Source: Yersinia hibernica
GTDB taxonomy: Bacteria > Pseudomonadota > Gammaproteobacteria > Enterobacterales > Enterobacteriaceae
NCBI RefSeq assembly: GCF_004124235.1
Contig: NZ_CP032487.1
Span: forward strand, 3,720,001 to 3,784,000
Direction of reading: 5' to 3'
Length of the DNA stretch: 64,000 nucleotides
The stretch's first letter is position 1, and each line of letters starts with the position of its first letter. This document shows positions 1 through 8,844 of this stretch, in pieces. A program made the translations under genes and the position numbers. A model generated the notes under the pieces. It was not told the DNA's origin. It did not search any database and was given only the letters and a program-made list of their open reading frames with translations.

Positions 1-74
1 GCGGCATCATCAGCATGAGCCAGGCTAGTGAGTGCGGTGATGATTATCGGCAGCAGTAATAAACTTTTTTTCAT
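1..74 (-). CDS. dsbC: Thiol:disulfide interchange protein DsbC, N-terminal fragment
   Basis: Only the first 24 codons lie in the window; the gene runs off the left edge. The reverse-strand reading begins MKKSLLLLPIIITALTSLAH followed by Ala-Asp-Asp-Ala, a typical Sec signal peptide (two lysines, a hydrophobic core, then a cleavage region near A-H-A). DsbC is a periplasmic disulfide isomerase. The identification rests on position, because xerD is followed by dsbC and recJ in enterobacteria, and on the signal peptide; the CXXC domain is outside the window. It starts about 50 bp after xerD on the same strand, consistent with one operon. Confidence 0.75.
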   Translation of the reverse strand, partial: MKKSLLLLPIIITALTSLAHADDA

Positions 75-122
75 TTATAAATCCTATCTTTTTCCATACG
101 GCATGGCTTTCATAAAACACAA

Positions 123-1022
123 CTATGCACGCGGATGATGCTGTTGATGTAGCAACTTCAGACGTTCCGTCGCTACATGGGTATAAATCTGGGTCGTCGA
201 CAGATCACTGTGGCCCAATAACATTTGTACCACACGCAGGTCCGCACCATGATTCAACAGGTGGGTGGCAAAAGCATGCCGCAATACGTGGGGCGAAAGC
301 CGTTCACTATCAATACCGGCAAGGATCGCATAGTGTTTGATTCGATGCCAGAAAGTCTGCCTCGTCATTTGCTGGCTGCGGTTACTCGGGAATAATACAT
401 CCAGCGATTGACCATTAATAAGCCACGGGCGGCCATGTTCCAGATAATTTTCTATCCAGTACACCGCTTCTTCGCCCAAGGGCACTAACCGCTCTTTGTT
501 CCCTTTACCAATAACCCGCACTACCCCTTGGCGCAAACTAACATCGCTGATGCTCAGCCCCACTAACTCCGATACCCGCAGGCCAGTGGCGTACAGCACC
601 TCCAGCATAGCCTTATCACGCAATTCCAGCGGGATATCGACATTGGGGCAGTTGAGTAGCGCATCCACTTGGGCCTCGCTTAAATCTTTCGGTAAGCGCT
701 GTGGTAATTTGGGCGATGAAAGCAATGCTGTCGGGTCATCTTCGCGTAATTTTTCGCGGTATAAATATTGGAATAGCCGACGCATCGCACTGAGTAAGCG
801 AGCAGAACTGGTGGCTTTATAGCCGCCCTCTATGCGCTCAGCAAGAAAGGACTGTAAGTCTTGCGAACCGGCGCGCAATAAATCACTGCCATGATGTTCT
901 AACCATCCACTCAATGCATGTAAATCCAAACGGTATGAAGCCAGTGTATTCTCCGCCAGATTCCGCTCCAGCCACAGGGCATCAAGAAACTGTTCAATCA
1001 GCGGGTTATTTTGCTGTTGCAT
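123..1022 (-). CDS. xerD: Site-specific tyrosine recombinase XerD
   Basis: XerD is the cytoplasmic tyrosine recombinase that works with XerC at dif, under FtsK control, to resolve chromosome dimers. The product is 299 residues, one longer than E. coli XerD. The N-terminal SAM-like core-binding domain covers about residues 1-110 and the catalytic domain the rest. Catalytic residues are visible: Arg149 in TGLRVSEL, Lys173, His245 and Arg248 in HVLRHAFATH, His271 in LLGHSDLSTT, and nucleophile Tyr280 in QIYTHV. It is divergent from fldB and upstream of dsbC, as in E. coli. Nothing looks truncated, and this is the housekeeping recombinase, not a phage integrase. Confidence 0.97.
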   Translation of the reverse strand: MQQQNNPLIEQFLDALWLERNLAENTLASYRLDLHALSGWLEHHGSDLLRAGSQDLQSFLAERIEGGYKATSSARLLSAMRRLFQYLYREKLREDDPTALLSSPKLPQRLPKDLSEAQVDALLNCPNVDIPLELRDKAMLEVLYATGLRVSELVGLSISDVSLRQGVVRVIGKGNKERLVPLGEEAVYWIENYLEHGRPWLINGQSLDVLFPSNRSQQMTRQTFWHRIKHYAILAGIDSERLSPHVLRHAFATHLLNHGADLRVVQMLLGHSDLSTTQIYTHVATERLKLLHQQHHPRA

Positions 1023-1127
1023 GCCTGTTTCTCTCTTTGATTGGATGGGTAGCCATTATGCCTGATGACGGGCCAAATCTGGTACACTCGATGCTATTCC
1101 TTATTAGTAATGCTATGGCTATACATT

Positions 1128-1646
1128 ATGAAGATTGGTCTCTTTTACGGCTCCAGCACCTGCTATACCGAAATGGTGGCAGAAAAAATTCGTGATATCC
1201 TCGGTGAGGATCTGGTTGATTTACATAACTTAAAAGATGTCAGCCCCGGCCGGATGGAAGAGTATTCCATCTTAATTCTTGGGATTCCCACCTGGGATTT
1301 TGGTGAATTACAGGAGGATTGGGAAGCCATTTGGCCCCAATTAACTCAGCTTAATCTTAAGGGAAAAATTGTCGCCATGTATGGTATGGGCGATCAATTT
1401 GGTTATAGCGAATGGTTTCTGGATGCTCTTGGCATGCTGCACGACCATATTGCGCCGCTTGGGGTAAAGTTTATTGGCTTTTGGCCAACTGACGGGTTTG
1501 AATTTACCAGTCCGAAACCGCTCAGCGCTGACGGCAAACACTTTGTTGGCCTGGCATTAGATGAGGTTAATCAATACGACTTGAGTGAGGAGCGCATCGA
1601 ACAGTGGTGTGAGCAAATTCTGCTCGAGATGGATGCCTTGCTTTGA
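1128..1646 (+). CDS. fldB: Flavodoxin 2 (FldB)
   Basis: FldB is a small cytoplasmic FMN-binding electron carrier. The start at [15 protein letters not shown] is chosen because the phosphate-binding loop (GSSTCYTE) lies at the extreme N-terminus in this family; an in-frame reading can be extended 21 codons upstream but has no family counterpart. The product is 172 residues, close to E. coli FldB (173). Isoalloxazine-contacting loops are visible as [13 protein letters not shown] (about 57-69) and a [12 protein letters not shown] segment near residue 90. It is transcribed away from xerD, with 105 bp between the start codons. The YGSSTCYTE signature and FldB-specific C-terminus favour FldB over FldA. 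Confidence 0.95.
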   Translation: MKIGLFYGSSTCYTEMVAEKIRDILGEDLVDLHNLKDVSPGRMEEYSILILGIPTWDFGELQEDWEAIWPQLTQLNLKGKIVAMYGMGDQFGYSEWFLDALGMLHDHIAPLGVKFIGFWPTDGFEFTSPKPLSADGKHFVGLALDEVNQYDLSEERIEQWCEQILLEMDALL

Positions 1647-1695
1647 GACCTTAAACGGGCACCTATTGTGCCCTTATTGATTTGATTTAGCTCGC

Positions 1696-3117
1696 TTACT
1701 TCCACAGCCGGAATGTATCTTGGCAGCCGCTTTCGGCCGTGACAACCTCGCTTGAAATCTCTTTGTCTTTCGTTTCACCGGCCATTGATTCAGGATTTTT
1801 CTGCCCGGTAAAACGTTGCGGGGAAGCAACTTGATACCAATCCAATCTTCGGGTCAGCAACATAACCGCCGCCAGAATAATAAACAGTAAGCCGGCGCCT
1901 AATAACAATGCATTGTCTTCTGATTGCAGTAAACCAAACAAAACGCCGTACAGTAGCAATAATCCACCGGCAAATAATGCACCGCGCAACCACCCGCCGA
2001 GCACCGCACTTAAATAGATAGCAATCAATAAGCTACAACTTAAGCTGGCGATGATATAAGCCAAAGTAAAACCAAGGTGTTCAGAGAATGCCAGTAACAT
2101 CAGATAGAATAAAACCAATGCCGCCCCCACCAGCAGATACTGAATAGGATGCACCCGCAGCGACGTCAGGCTCTCAAACAAGAAGAAGCTGAAGAATGTT
2201 AAGCCAATAAATAGGATGGCATATTTAATGGCGCGCTCAGTGAGCTGATAGTGATCGACCGGTTCAATCAAGCTGGTGGTAAAGGCTGGTAATTCATTGA
2301 AATCAAAGCGTACATTGTCACCCGCAAAGTTAATATTCATGCTATTAGCCAGCCAGTTACTGCTCCAATGGGCGCGAAAACCTGTTTCATCAACTGTGCG
2401 TTGCAAGGGCAAAAACTCGCCAACAAAATTAGGGTGCGGCCAATTGCTTTGTAAAGTAAGTTCGCTGCTGCGCCCGACCGGCACGACCGCCAAGCTGTTG
2501 GTCCCCGCCAGTGTCAGTTTGAAATTAACATCGAACTTGCCCTGCCGAATCTGCTCTACAGTCAGCGGCGCATGTACCCCTTGCGCTGAGCGCCCCAGGA
2601 AGGCTCCCGGTTCGAAATTAATTTTTGTATTGCCCAAATTCAACGGCGAAATATGTTGAATACCCCGCGAGTCACTCAGTGCCAACACCAGCGACGGCAT
2701 GCCAATAGTGACGCCCGCACGGTCCAAATCCTCTAATGAAGCGGGGTCAAACTGCCCATAAAAATAGAGTTCCCCTTGGTAGACTTGCGCTTTATAAATC
2801 CCCAACTGGCGCACTTCAACATCTGGCGCGCCGGTAACCGTCATCACCTCAGGCAATAAATAGCGATGGCGGTTAACTCGCTGCCCCTGTTTCTTGCCAT
2901 CAACTTCGGTTTCAATCCATTCGCTGTAAGGCACCACAATCAGCGGGCCAAGGATTTTTTGTGCACGGCTGGTGCTGTCACTGACTTTATCAATCACACT
3001 TTGCCGATAACTGCTGCGCTCAGAGATAACATTCAGTAACATCTCTTTCGGGATCATCATCAACAGAATTAAGCCCAACAACGCGGCAATTTTCCAAAAC
3101 AGGACAGATTTGAACAT
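1696..3117 (-). CDS. creD: Inner membrane protein CreD
   Basis: CreD is an inner-membrane protein of unknown biochemical role. It is the classic target of the CreBC two-component system and is linked to colicin E2 tolerance and beta-lactam response. The product is about 473 residues, starting MFKSVLFWK; the reading opens three codons earlier, but this ATG matches the E. coli start. There is one N-terminal membrane segment (about 8-27), a large periplasmic region containing GPLIVVPYSEW, and a cluster of about five to six hydrophobic segments from roughly residue 295 to 425. A hydrophilic tail follows. It is last in the creBCD run. Two CreB-type half-site pairs lie just upstream. Confidence 0.93.
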   Translation of the reverse strand: MFKSVLFWKIAALLGLILLMMIPKEMLLNVISERSSYRQSVIDKVSDSTSRAQKILGPLIVVPYSEWIETEVDGKKQGQRVNRHRYLLPEVMTVTGAPDVEVRQLGIYKAQVYQGELYFYGQFDPASLEDLDRAGVTIGMPSLVLALSDSRGIQHISPLNLGNTKINFEPGAFLGRSAQGVHAPLTVEQIRQGKFDVNFKLTLAGTNSLAVVPVGRSSELTLQSNWPHPNFVGEFLPLQRTVDETGFRAHWSSNWLANSMNINFAGDNVRFDFNELPAFTTSLIEPVDHYQLTERAIKYAILFIGLTFFSFFLFESLTSLRVHPIQYLLVGAALVLFYLMLLAFSEHLGFTLAYIIASLSCSLLIAIYLSAVLGGWLRGALFAGGLLLLYGVLFGLLQSEDNALLLGAGLLFIILAAVMLLTRRLDWYQVASPQRFTGQKNPESMAGETKDKEISSEVVTAESGCQDTFRLWK

Positions 3118-3158
3118 AATTTGCACTCCTTTTAAGGTCAGGGGAGCAGCTTAACTAA

Positions 3159-3200
3159 GTGAAGTGAAAGGAAAATGAGGCTATGTGAAGTGAAAGTGAA
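3159..3200 (-). promoter_or_regulatory. Tandem cre tags (putative CreB operators) upstream of creD
   Basis: On the reverse strand the creC-creD gap contains TTCAC, six bases, TTCAC, an exact match to the published CreB-binding 'cre tag' (TTCACnnnnnnTTCAC), at 3185-3200. A second copy with one mismatch in one half (TTTCC in place of TTCAC) lies at 3159-3174. Their starts are 26 bp apart, placing them on a similar helical face. The sites lie 43-84 bp before the creD start codon. In E. coli, creD is the best-characterised CreB-activated promoter. Binding here is inferred from sequence only. Confidence 0.75.
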
Positions 3201-3209
3201 GTCTGCGAT

Positions 3210-4637
3210 TTAAATCATCTCTAGCGGCAGAGTTAAACGAGCGCAAACTCCGTGTGGCGCATGGTTTTTAAGGCAAATGCTCCCTTGATGGATAGCGGCG
3301 ACCTCACGCACAAAATTTAGCCCCAATCCGGTGCTTTTCGGGCTATTCGCCCTTGGCAACGAATAAAAGCGATCAAAAATCTTCTCTTGGGCATAGTCGG
3401 GAATACCGCTGCCCGAGTCTGCAACCGTTATCCGATATTCACTCGCGTGCTGCTCACCACTTAATGTCACCTCGCCGCCAGTTGAGGTAAAATCCAGTGC
3501 ATTATCAATTAAATTAGTCAGCGCCTGACTCAGCAACAAAGCATCACCCGTTAATATCGCGCTATCGGCACGTATTAATCGCAAGCTAATGCCCCGACTG
3601 GCGGCTTGCGCTTCTTTGGCACTAATGGCTTGTTTGACAATATGATGTATTGCTAATGGCGACAGTTGCAAATCAACCCGGCTTTCCAGCCGTGCCTGTA
3701 TCAGCATTTTGTCCACTAATTGCTGGATACGCGCACTTTGCTGCTCAATATTCATCAGAAAACGCTGCGCGGTGGCAGGTGGTGGAGATTCACGTAAGAG
3801 TTCCGCCGCCCCCGTAATCGCCGCCAGTGGGCTTTTTAACTCATGGGTCAAGGTATGCACATATTGTTCGATATAAGCTTTGCCATCTAATTTGAGCCGC
3901 ATACTTTCCAGCGCACGAGCTAAATCATTCAGTTCACTGCTGCCCATTGCCGGTAACGCGGCGATTTGCCCCTCAGAAACCCGCTCGGCATATGCCACCA
4001 GCATGCCGATAGCGCGATTGATCCACCAGGCAAAACCCAATCCAATCAGTAGCGCAATCCCCAGCAAGATACCGCCAGCTAACAATATTTTACGTTCACT
4101 GCGCTTTATAACCGGGGCCATAGAAATATTGGGTTTGCCCACACTGAGCACACCAATAATTTTATTATCAACAATAACTGGCGCGGCCACATACATCACT
4201 GACGATTGTTCATCCTCAGGGTCTGTGCGGCTACTGCGGGCACCATACTCACCACGCAGTGTCAGCCACACATCATTCCAGCGCGAATAATCTTGCCCAA
4301 CCGCTTTACCGGATGAATCAAAAATTACCTGCCCCGCGGCATTGGTCAGATAAACCCGGTATTCATTACGGTCTTTGCGGATACCCTCGATATTGGCGCC
4401 AATAGGCCGCAGATTTAATGAAGCGAAAGCTTGCGCTAACTGCCCCGCGGCGACGTTATCTTGCACCATATCTTGGCGAGCAAATTGCGCCAACAAAGTG
4501 GCGGTATCAACCAATGTCCCTTCAGTCGCGCGCCGCACGCCGGGCTTCACTTCCTGCACAAAAATACGAATGACAAAGTAACCGGCAATGGCGACTATCA
4601 AAAAATAACCCAGTAATAGACGCACGCCTATCTTCAT
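3210..4637 (-). CDS. creC: Sensor histidine kinase CreC
   Basis: CreC is the inner-membrane sensor kinase partner of CreB, reported to respond to growth on minimal media and fermentation state and to cell-wall stress in relatives. The product is 475 residues. TM1 is at about 5-26, then a periplasmic sensor region (about 30-180) that includes VGQDYSRWNDVWLTLRGEYG, then TM2 at about 183-206. HAMP follows, then the dimerisation and phosphoacceptor region with His in LTHELKSPLAAI (about 265). The ATPase has an N box (NLIDNALDF), G1 DSGSGIPD and G2 GLGLNF. It lies 10 bp after creB. Confidence 0.95.
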   Translation of the reverse strand: MKIGVRLLLGYFLIVAIAGYFVIRIFVQEVKPGVRRATEGTLVDTATLLAQFARQDMVQDNVAAGQLAQAFASLNLRPIGANIEGIRKDRNEYRVYLTNAAGQVIFDSSGKAVGQDYSRWNDVWLTLRGEYGARSSRTDPEDEQSSVMYVAAPVIVDNKIIGVLSVGKPNISMAPVIKRSERKILLAGGILLGIALLIGLGFAWWINRAIGMLVAYAERVSEGQIAALPAMGSSELNDLARALESMRLKLDGKAYIEQYVHTLTHELKSPLAAITGAAELLRESPPPATAQRFLMNIEQQSARIQQLVDKMLIQARLESRVDLQLSPLAIHHIVKQAISAKEAQAASRGISLRLIRADSAILTGDALLLSQALTNLIDNALDFTSTGGEVTLSGEQHASEYRITVADSGSGIPDYAQEKIFDRFYSLPRANSPKSTGLGLNFVREVAAIHQGSICLKNHAPHGVCARLTLPLEMI

Positions 4638-4647
4638 CGCGGCTGGC

Positions 4648-5346
4648 TCATGTTCGGTATGTCAGGCTATAGCCCAGCCCGCGATGGGTGCGGATTGGCG
4701 ATTCGTCATTGTGGGATATGCGCAGTTTTGAGCGCAAAGTTTTAATGTGGGTATCAACAGTGCGGTCTTGGCTCTCTTGCGCGTGAGCCCAGATAATATC
4801 CATCAGTTGCTGGCGTGAAAATACACGCTCAGGTGCCAACAATAAGGTTTTTAGTAGCAGATATTCGTAACGCGTCAGTGATAAAACCTGTTGATGATAT
4901 GTGACTCTAGCCCCCGCTTCATCCAGGGTAAAATGGCCAAATTGATGCAGCGCAGTGGTGATAGCCGGTGTTTGTGATTTTTGTAAACGCCGTAGCACGG
5001 TGCGCACTCTGGCACTCACCTCGCGCGGTGAGAAAGGTTTGGCAATATAGTCATCGGCACCAATTTCCAGGCCGATAATCTTGTCTAGCTCGTCGCTACG
5101 GGCAGTTAAAAACACCACCGGCAGCTCCGGCACCAAAGCCAATATGCGGCGGCAAAGGTCAAACCCATTGATATCGGGTAAGCCCACATCAACTATCGCC
5201 AGCGCGGGTGGCCCACCGGTAAGAGCCGCAAGTGCAGGTTCCCCCCGGTCAAACCACCGGAGGGTAAAACCTTCACTTTCCAAGGTATAAATTAAGGTGT
5301 CGGCGATACTCGGCTCGTCTTCCACCAGCCAGATTAAGGGCTTCAT
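4648..5346 (-). CDS. creB: Response regulator CreB
   Basis: CreB is an OmpR/PhoB-type response regulator phosphorylated by CreC. The product is 232 residues. The receiver domain occupies about 1-120 with acidic residues Glu9, Asp10 and phosphoacceptor Asp53 (AIVDVGLPDINGFD) and the conserved Lys in DDYIAKPFSPRE. The winged-helix DNA-binding domain is about 130-232, with the signature SLTRYEYLLLKTLL and TVDTHIKTLRSKL. Its ATG overlaps the stop codon of ygfX by four bases (ATGA), which implies translational coupling. No creA is present upstream; in E. coli the order is creA-creB-creC-creD at a different chromosomal site. Confidence 0.95.
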   Translation of the reverse strand: MKPLIWLVEDEPSIADTLIYTLESEGFTLRWFDRGEPALAALTGGPPALAIVDVGLPDINGFDLCRRILALVPELPVVFLTARSDELDKIIGLEIGADDYIAKPFSPREVSARVRTVLRRLQKSQTPAITTALHQFGHFTLDEAGARVTYHQQVLSLTRYEYLLLKTLLLAPERVFSRQQLMDIIWAHAQESQDRTVDTHIKTLRSKLRISHNDESPIRTHRGLGYSLTYRT

Positions 5347-5771
5347 TCATTGATACCTTTATCGACGCCAAATGAATGACGCAATAACAAGCATAGTTGC
5401 CGCCACTCTTCTTCAGACATACTGTCAGCCGCCAGCCATAAGCGCTTGCGGGTTGAGCGGCTGCTGGTCTGTTGTAAACTCAATAACACACCATAATGGG
5501 TGATCCAGGGCTGTTTAATGACAATCCATTCATGTCTTTTCCATAGCACCACCTTGCCGGGTTTCAGCCGGATTTCCCCCTGGCAAGACTTAATATTTTT
5601 CTGGCTGCGGATACACTCAAACACCACCAACGTCAGCAATACTAACCAAAGTGCCGTATAACCCTGAGGCCAAGGTGCCACTAGCGTGAGTATTACCAAG
5701 ACGCCATGCGCTAATAAAGAGAAGAGTTGAGTGTGCCAGGATACCCGCAGGTCACATCGCCACTGGGCCAC
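5343..5771 (-). CDS. ygfX: YgfX/CptA membrane protein, SdhE partner
   Basis: A 142-residue protein of the YgfX (CptA) family. A hydrophobic pair of segments lies at about residues 15-50 ([19 protein letters not shown] and [15 protein letters not shown]), followed by a soluble C-terminal half with the conserved [13 protein letters not shown] motif. It was proposed as a toxin against cytoskeletal proteins paired with YgfY, and it has also been shown to interact with SdhE and to affect prodigiosin in Serratia, so the toxin label is disputed. The start is a GTG that overlaps the 3' end of sdhE by 20 bases. Its own stop overlaps creB. Confidence 0.92.
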   Translation of the reverse strand: MAQWRCDLRVSWHTQLFSLLAHGVLVILTLVAPWPQGYTALWLVLLTLVVFECIRSQKNIKSCQGEIRLKPGKVVLWKRHEWIVIKQPWITHYGVLLSLQQTSSRSTRKRLWLAADSMSEEEWRQLCLLLRHSFGVDKGINE

Positions 5772-6018
5772 GGGCTTTATTTCGTGTTTGAATCAGTTTG
5801 ACCATTTGACGCAGTTCGTTATCCTGCGGCTCCCCGTGATTCATCAGCCAGTTAAATAAGTCTGGATCATCGCATTCAAGTAAACGGATAAAGCTCTGTT
5901 TCTCGTTGTCACTCAAGCCATCATATTCATGTTCAAAAAACGGCATGATAGAGATATCCAGTTCGCGCATACCTCGACGGCACGCCCAGTGAATGCGGGC
6001 TTTATTATCAATTTCCAT
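5752..6018 (-). CDS. sdhE: FAD assembly factor SdhE
   Basis: SdhE promotes covalent flavinylation of SdhA and FrdA, subunits of succinate dehydrogenase and fumarate reductase. The product is 88 residues, the usual length. It contains the family signature RRGMRELD (about 14-21; RGxRE motif) and an all-helical pattern. It heads the leftward run sdhE-ygfX-creB-creC-creD and is divergent from ygfZ, the enterobacterial arrangement. The old name is ygfY, and it was once called an antitoxin (CptB). Confidence 0.95.
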   Translation of the reverse strand: MEIDNKARIHWACRRGMRELDISIMPFFEHEYDGLSDNEKQSFIRLLECDDPDLFNWLMNHGEPQDNELRQMVKLIQTRNKARGPVAM

Positions 6019-6281
6019 GTCCTGATTGACTCCTCAAAGAAAGATGCTGATGGGCTAAAGGCGCTGTAGTGCTGCTTTTTCAATCATATTCAGCACTCCG
6101 CCACAGAATCTGCAGCTATTGTACCTCAGATATCGCCGAATTCGGATATTGAATAATAATGGCTAATCTGTCGAATAACTGCTTGCAATGCTACCCGGCT
6201 ATTTTACCATTGGGCATCGGTTCACTGTATCTTGCTGGCAGATGTACTTATCCGCAGATACTCTTTATTTTCAGGTAAACC

Positions 6282-7274
6282 ATGGCTTATAACACTCCAT
6301 TTACTGCACAACCACCGGTTGCCTCTTCCGCGCTGCCGTTAACCTTGATTTCACTTGAGGACTGGGCGCTAGTGACGTTAACTGGCACCGACCGTGTAAA
6401 GTATCTGCAAGGGCAAGTCACGGCGGATATTGATGCATTGCCCACTGACCAACATGTGCTTTGCGCCCATTGTGATGCTAAAGGCAAGATGTGGAGCGAC
6501 CTGCGGTTATTCTATCGTGGCGAAGGTCTGGCTTTCATCGAGCGCCGTAGCGTGCTTGACAGTCAGTTAAGTGAACTGAAGAAATATGCCGTGTTCTCCA
6601 AAGTGGCAATTACCGCCCAACCTGATACCGTTCTGTTGGGTATCGCGGGTGCCGAGGCAAAAACGGCATTGGCGGAAATCTGGGCTGAATTGCCGAATGC
6701 CGAGCATCCGGTAATACAGCAGGGCCATAACACACTGCTGCATTTCTCACTGCCCGCCGAGCGTTTCTTGCTGGTGACCGATGCCGACCAAGCGCAGCAA
6801 GTGGTGGAAAAATTGTCTGGCCGCGCGCAACTCAATAGTAGTCAGCAGTGGCTGGCGCTGGATATCGAAGCGGGCTTCCCTATCATTGATAGCGAGAGTA
6901 GCGCACAATTTATTCCACAAGCGGCAAACATTCAGGCGTTGAATGGCATCAGTTTCAGCAAAGGCTGCTATACCGGGCAAGAGATGGTCGCCAGAGCAAA
7001 ATATCGCGGTGCCAACAAGCGCGCGCTCTACTGGTTAGCCGGCCACGCCAGCCGTGTGCCCGCAGTGGGTGAAGATTTAGAATGGCAATTGGGCGAAAAC
7101 TGGCGTCGTACTGGCAGTGTTTTAGCGGCGATTGCGCTCAGTGATGGCTCGGTATGGGTTCAGGCGGTGTTGAATAATGATCTGGCCGCAGACAGTGTGC
7201 TACGTGTGCGCGATGATGTCGAAAGTGTGCTCAGTATCCAGCCGCTGTCTTACTCGCTGGTGGAAGATAAATAA
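6282..7274 (+). CDS. ygfZ: tRNA-modifying, folate-binding protein YgfZ
   Basis: YgfZ is a folate-binding protein related to GcvT. It supports repair or assembly of certain iron-sulfur enzymes such as MiaB. The product is 330 residues (E. coli 326). The hallmark motif [18 protein letters not shown] is at about residues 227-244 and includes the essential cysteine. The N-terminal region [20 protein letters not shown] matches the folate-binding fold. It is divergent from sdhE across 263 bp. Its substrate folate links it to the glycine cleavage genes a few kilobases away. Confidence 0.95.
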   Translation: MAYNTPFTAQPPVASSALPLTLISLEDWALVTLTGTDRVKYLQGQVTADIDALPTDQHVLCAHCDAKGKMWSDLRLFYRGEGLAFIERRSVLDSQLSELKKYAVFSKVAITAQPDTVLLGIAGAEAKTALAEIWAELPNAEHPVIQQGHNTLLHFSLPAERFLLVTDADQAQQVVEKLSGRAQLNSSQQWLALDIEAGFPIIDSESSAQFIPQAANIQALNGISFSKGCYTGQEMVARAKYRGANKRALYWLAGHASRVPAVGEDLEWQLGENWRRTGSVLAAIALSDGSVWVQAVLNNDLAADSVLRVRDDVESVLSIQPLSYSLVEDK

Positions 7275-7328
7275 TATTTAGCTTGAATGCGCAGAGGCCG
7301 GGTATTCGGCCTCTTAATATTAAAACCG

Positions 7329-8018
7329 CTAAACATAGAGATAAATTGCCATAAAGTGGCAGACACTGCCGCCCAACACAAAGCCGTGCCAAATAGCATG
7401 CGCAAAGCGAATCCGCTTAGAAGCATAGAAAACTACTCCCAAGGTATACAGCAAGCCGCCGACGGTCAGTAATGCCAGCCCGCCTATCTCCAGTTTTACC
7501 GCTAACTGATAAATCACAATTAAAGATAGCCAGCCCATGGTGAGGTAGGTAACCAGCGACAGCACTTCAAATCGGTGAGCAAAAGCCAGCTTGAATATCA
7601 CGCCGAACAAGGCCAATCCCCAAATTACCGCCATTAAACCTCTGGCCAAGGGGGAATCTAACCCCACTAATAAAAATGGTGTATATGTCCCGGCAATTAA
7701 TATGTAAATGGCACAATGGTCAAACTTTTGTAGCCAGAGTTTCGCCTGGCGATGTGGGATAGCGTGATACAACGTTGAGGCCAGAAACAGCAAAATAATA
7801 CTGCCACCATACAAACTATAGCTGGTCAGCGCCTTAGTATCGGCTCCGTTATCTACTGCCTGCGCCAAAAGCAAAACCAAACCGATAATGCCGAATATCA
7901 CCCCAATGCCATGGCTGATGCTATTGGCTATTTCCTCTGCCCATGGATAGGACGGTGTTATTGCGACCGTGGATGTGACCGAAGTCGGCGGCGGCGGTAT
8001 CACTGATTTATTCTTCAA
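7329..8018 (-). CDS. trhA: Hemolysin III family membrane protein TrhA/YqfA
   Basis: A polytopic inner-membrane protein of the hemolysin III (PAQR-like) family; E. coli YqfA has been linked to membrane-energy homeostasis. The product is 229 residues with seven hydrophobic segments. Family landmarks are [17 protein letters not shown] near the N-terminus, [28 protein letters not shown] and a C-terminal [15 protein letters not shown]. The conserved His/Asp residues of the presumed metal site are present. The start appears to be TTG, with an AGGA box about ten bases before it; no ATG in this frame matches the family N-terminus. Despite the family name, haemolytic activity is not implied. Confidence 0.92.
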   Translation of the reverse strand: MKNKSVIPPPPTSVTSTVAITPSYPWAEEIANSISHGIGVIFGIIGLVLLLAQAVDNGADTKALTSYSLYGGSIILLFLASTLYHAIPHRQAKLWLQKFDHCAIYILIAGTYTPFLLVGLDSPLARGLMAVIWGLALFGVIFKLAFAHRFEVLSLVTYLTMGWLSLIVIYQLAVKLEIGGLALLTVGGLLYTLGVVFYASKRIRFAHAIWHGFVLGGSVCHFMAIYLYV

Positions 8019-8085
8019 TACTGGTTATCCTGAATAGTCATAGCGGCATAAGAGGACCGCGTTTAGGTTAACTGAGAATGATTCC

Positions 8086-8103
8086 AGTGTACACGTGTAC
8101 GCT
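8086..8103. promoter_or_regulatory. 18-bp near-perfect palindrome, possible operator
   Basis: The sequence AGTGTACACGTGTACGCT is a palindrome with one mismatched pair around a perfect GTACACGTGTAC core. It sits in the gap between trhA (leftward) and the HD-domain gene (rightward), a typical operator position. No regulator is encoded beside it and the cognate protein is unknown. It could also be a chance palindrome. Confidence 0.35.
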
Positions 8104-8229
8104 TAAATATTCTGTCAATACATGTAACCCGTCATGTCCACCGGATAAATCAGCAAAAAAACTAGGGCAATGGCTGATAATCAGTTAACTTTTGGCTGGT
8201 CTGTTCGTCATTTAAAATTGAGGCTTATT

Positions 8230-8832
8230 ATGTCATTAGCAACCTTGAACTTTGGCCCACTGACAGAAACGATTCAGTTTCTGATGGAGATCGATAAGCT
8301 GAAAGACATCCAGCGGCGGACTAAAGTTATTGCGAGCTTGCGTCAGGAAAACTCGGCTGAGCACAGTTGGCATTTTGCTGTGGCGGCCATGAGTTTGGCC
8401 CCCTACGCAGGTCCGGATGTTGATATCAATCGCGTCATTAAAATGGCGCTATTGCACGATATCGTCGAGATAGATGCTGGTGATGTTATCGTCTATGACC
8501 TGGCGGCCAGAGCCGCCATTCATGAACAAGAAGTGGCTGCCGCCAAACGCTTATTTGGCATGTTGCCCCCAGCATTAGGCGCGCAATTTACCGAGCTGTG
8601 GGACGAGTATGAAGCGGAAGAGACGGCCAACGCGCGTTTTGCTACCGTGCTGGATCGCATTCTGCCCATGCTGATTAACCTGCATACTGAGGGGCAAAGT
8701 TGGATAGAAAATGGTATTCGGCTACAGCAAGTGTTGGATCGCAACCAACTGGTTGCTGAATATTACCCTGAAATTTGGCAGTGTTTACTGCCACAGTTGC
8801 AAGCAGCACAGCACAAAGGTTGGCTGAAGTAA
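8230..8832 (+). CDS. HD-domain metal-dependent phosphohydrolase
   Basis: A 200-residue soluble HD-superfamily hydrolase resembling the YfbR/HDDC2 group, which includes 5'-deoxynucleotidases. The metal-binding signature is visible: His45 in AEHSWHF, His76-Asp77 in LLHDIVEIDAGD, and a later Asp in ATVLDRILPM (about 145). The start MSLATLNFG is preferred because a GAGG box precedes it at a suitable distance; the open frame extends 20 codons upstream without a ribosome-binding site. E. coli does not have this gene at this locus, so it is a Yersinia-type insertion between trhA and the SDR gene. The substrate cannot be told from sequence. Confidence 0.88.
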   Translation: MSLATLNFGPLTETIQFLMEIDKLKDIQRRTKVIASLRQENSAEHSWHFAVAAMSLAPYAGPDVDINRVIKMALLHDIVEIDAGDVIVYDLAARAAIHEQEVAAAKRLFGMLPPALGAQFTELWDEYEAEETANARFATVLDRILPMLINLHTEGQSWIENGIRLQQVLDRNQLVAEYYPEIWQCLLPQLQAAQHKGWLK

Positions 8833-8844
8833 GCCAATCCCCGC

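Noticed and set aside
123..1022. Possible phage or integron integrase
   Set aside because: The sequence and its fldB/dsbC neighbours identify it as the housekeeping XerD.
5343..6018. YgfX/SdhE as a toxin-antitoxin module
   Set aside because: Early reports called the pair CptA/CptB, but SdhE is well supported as a flavinylation factor; sequence here fits that role and shows nothing specific to a toxin system.
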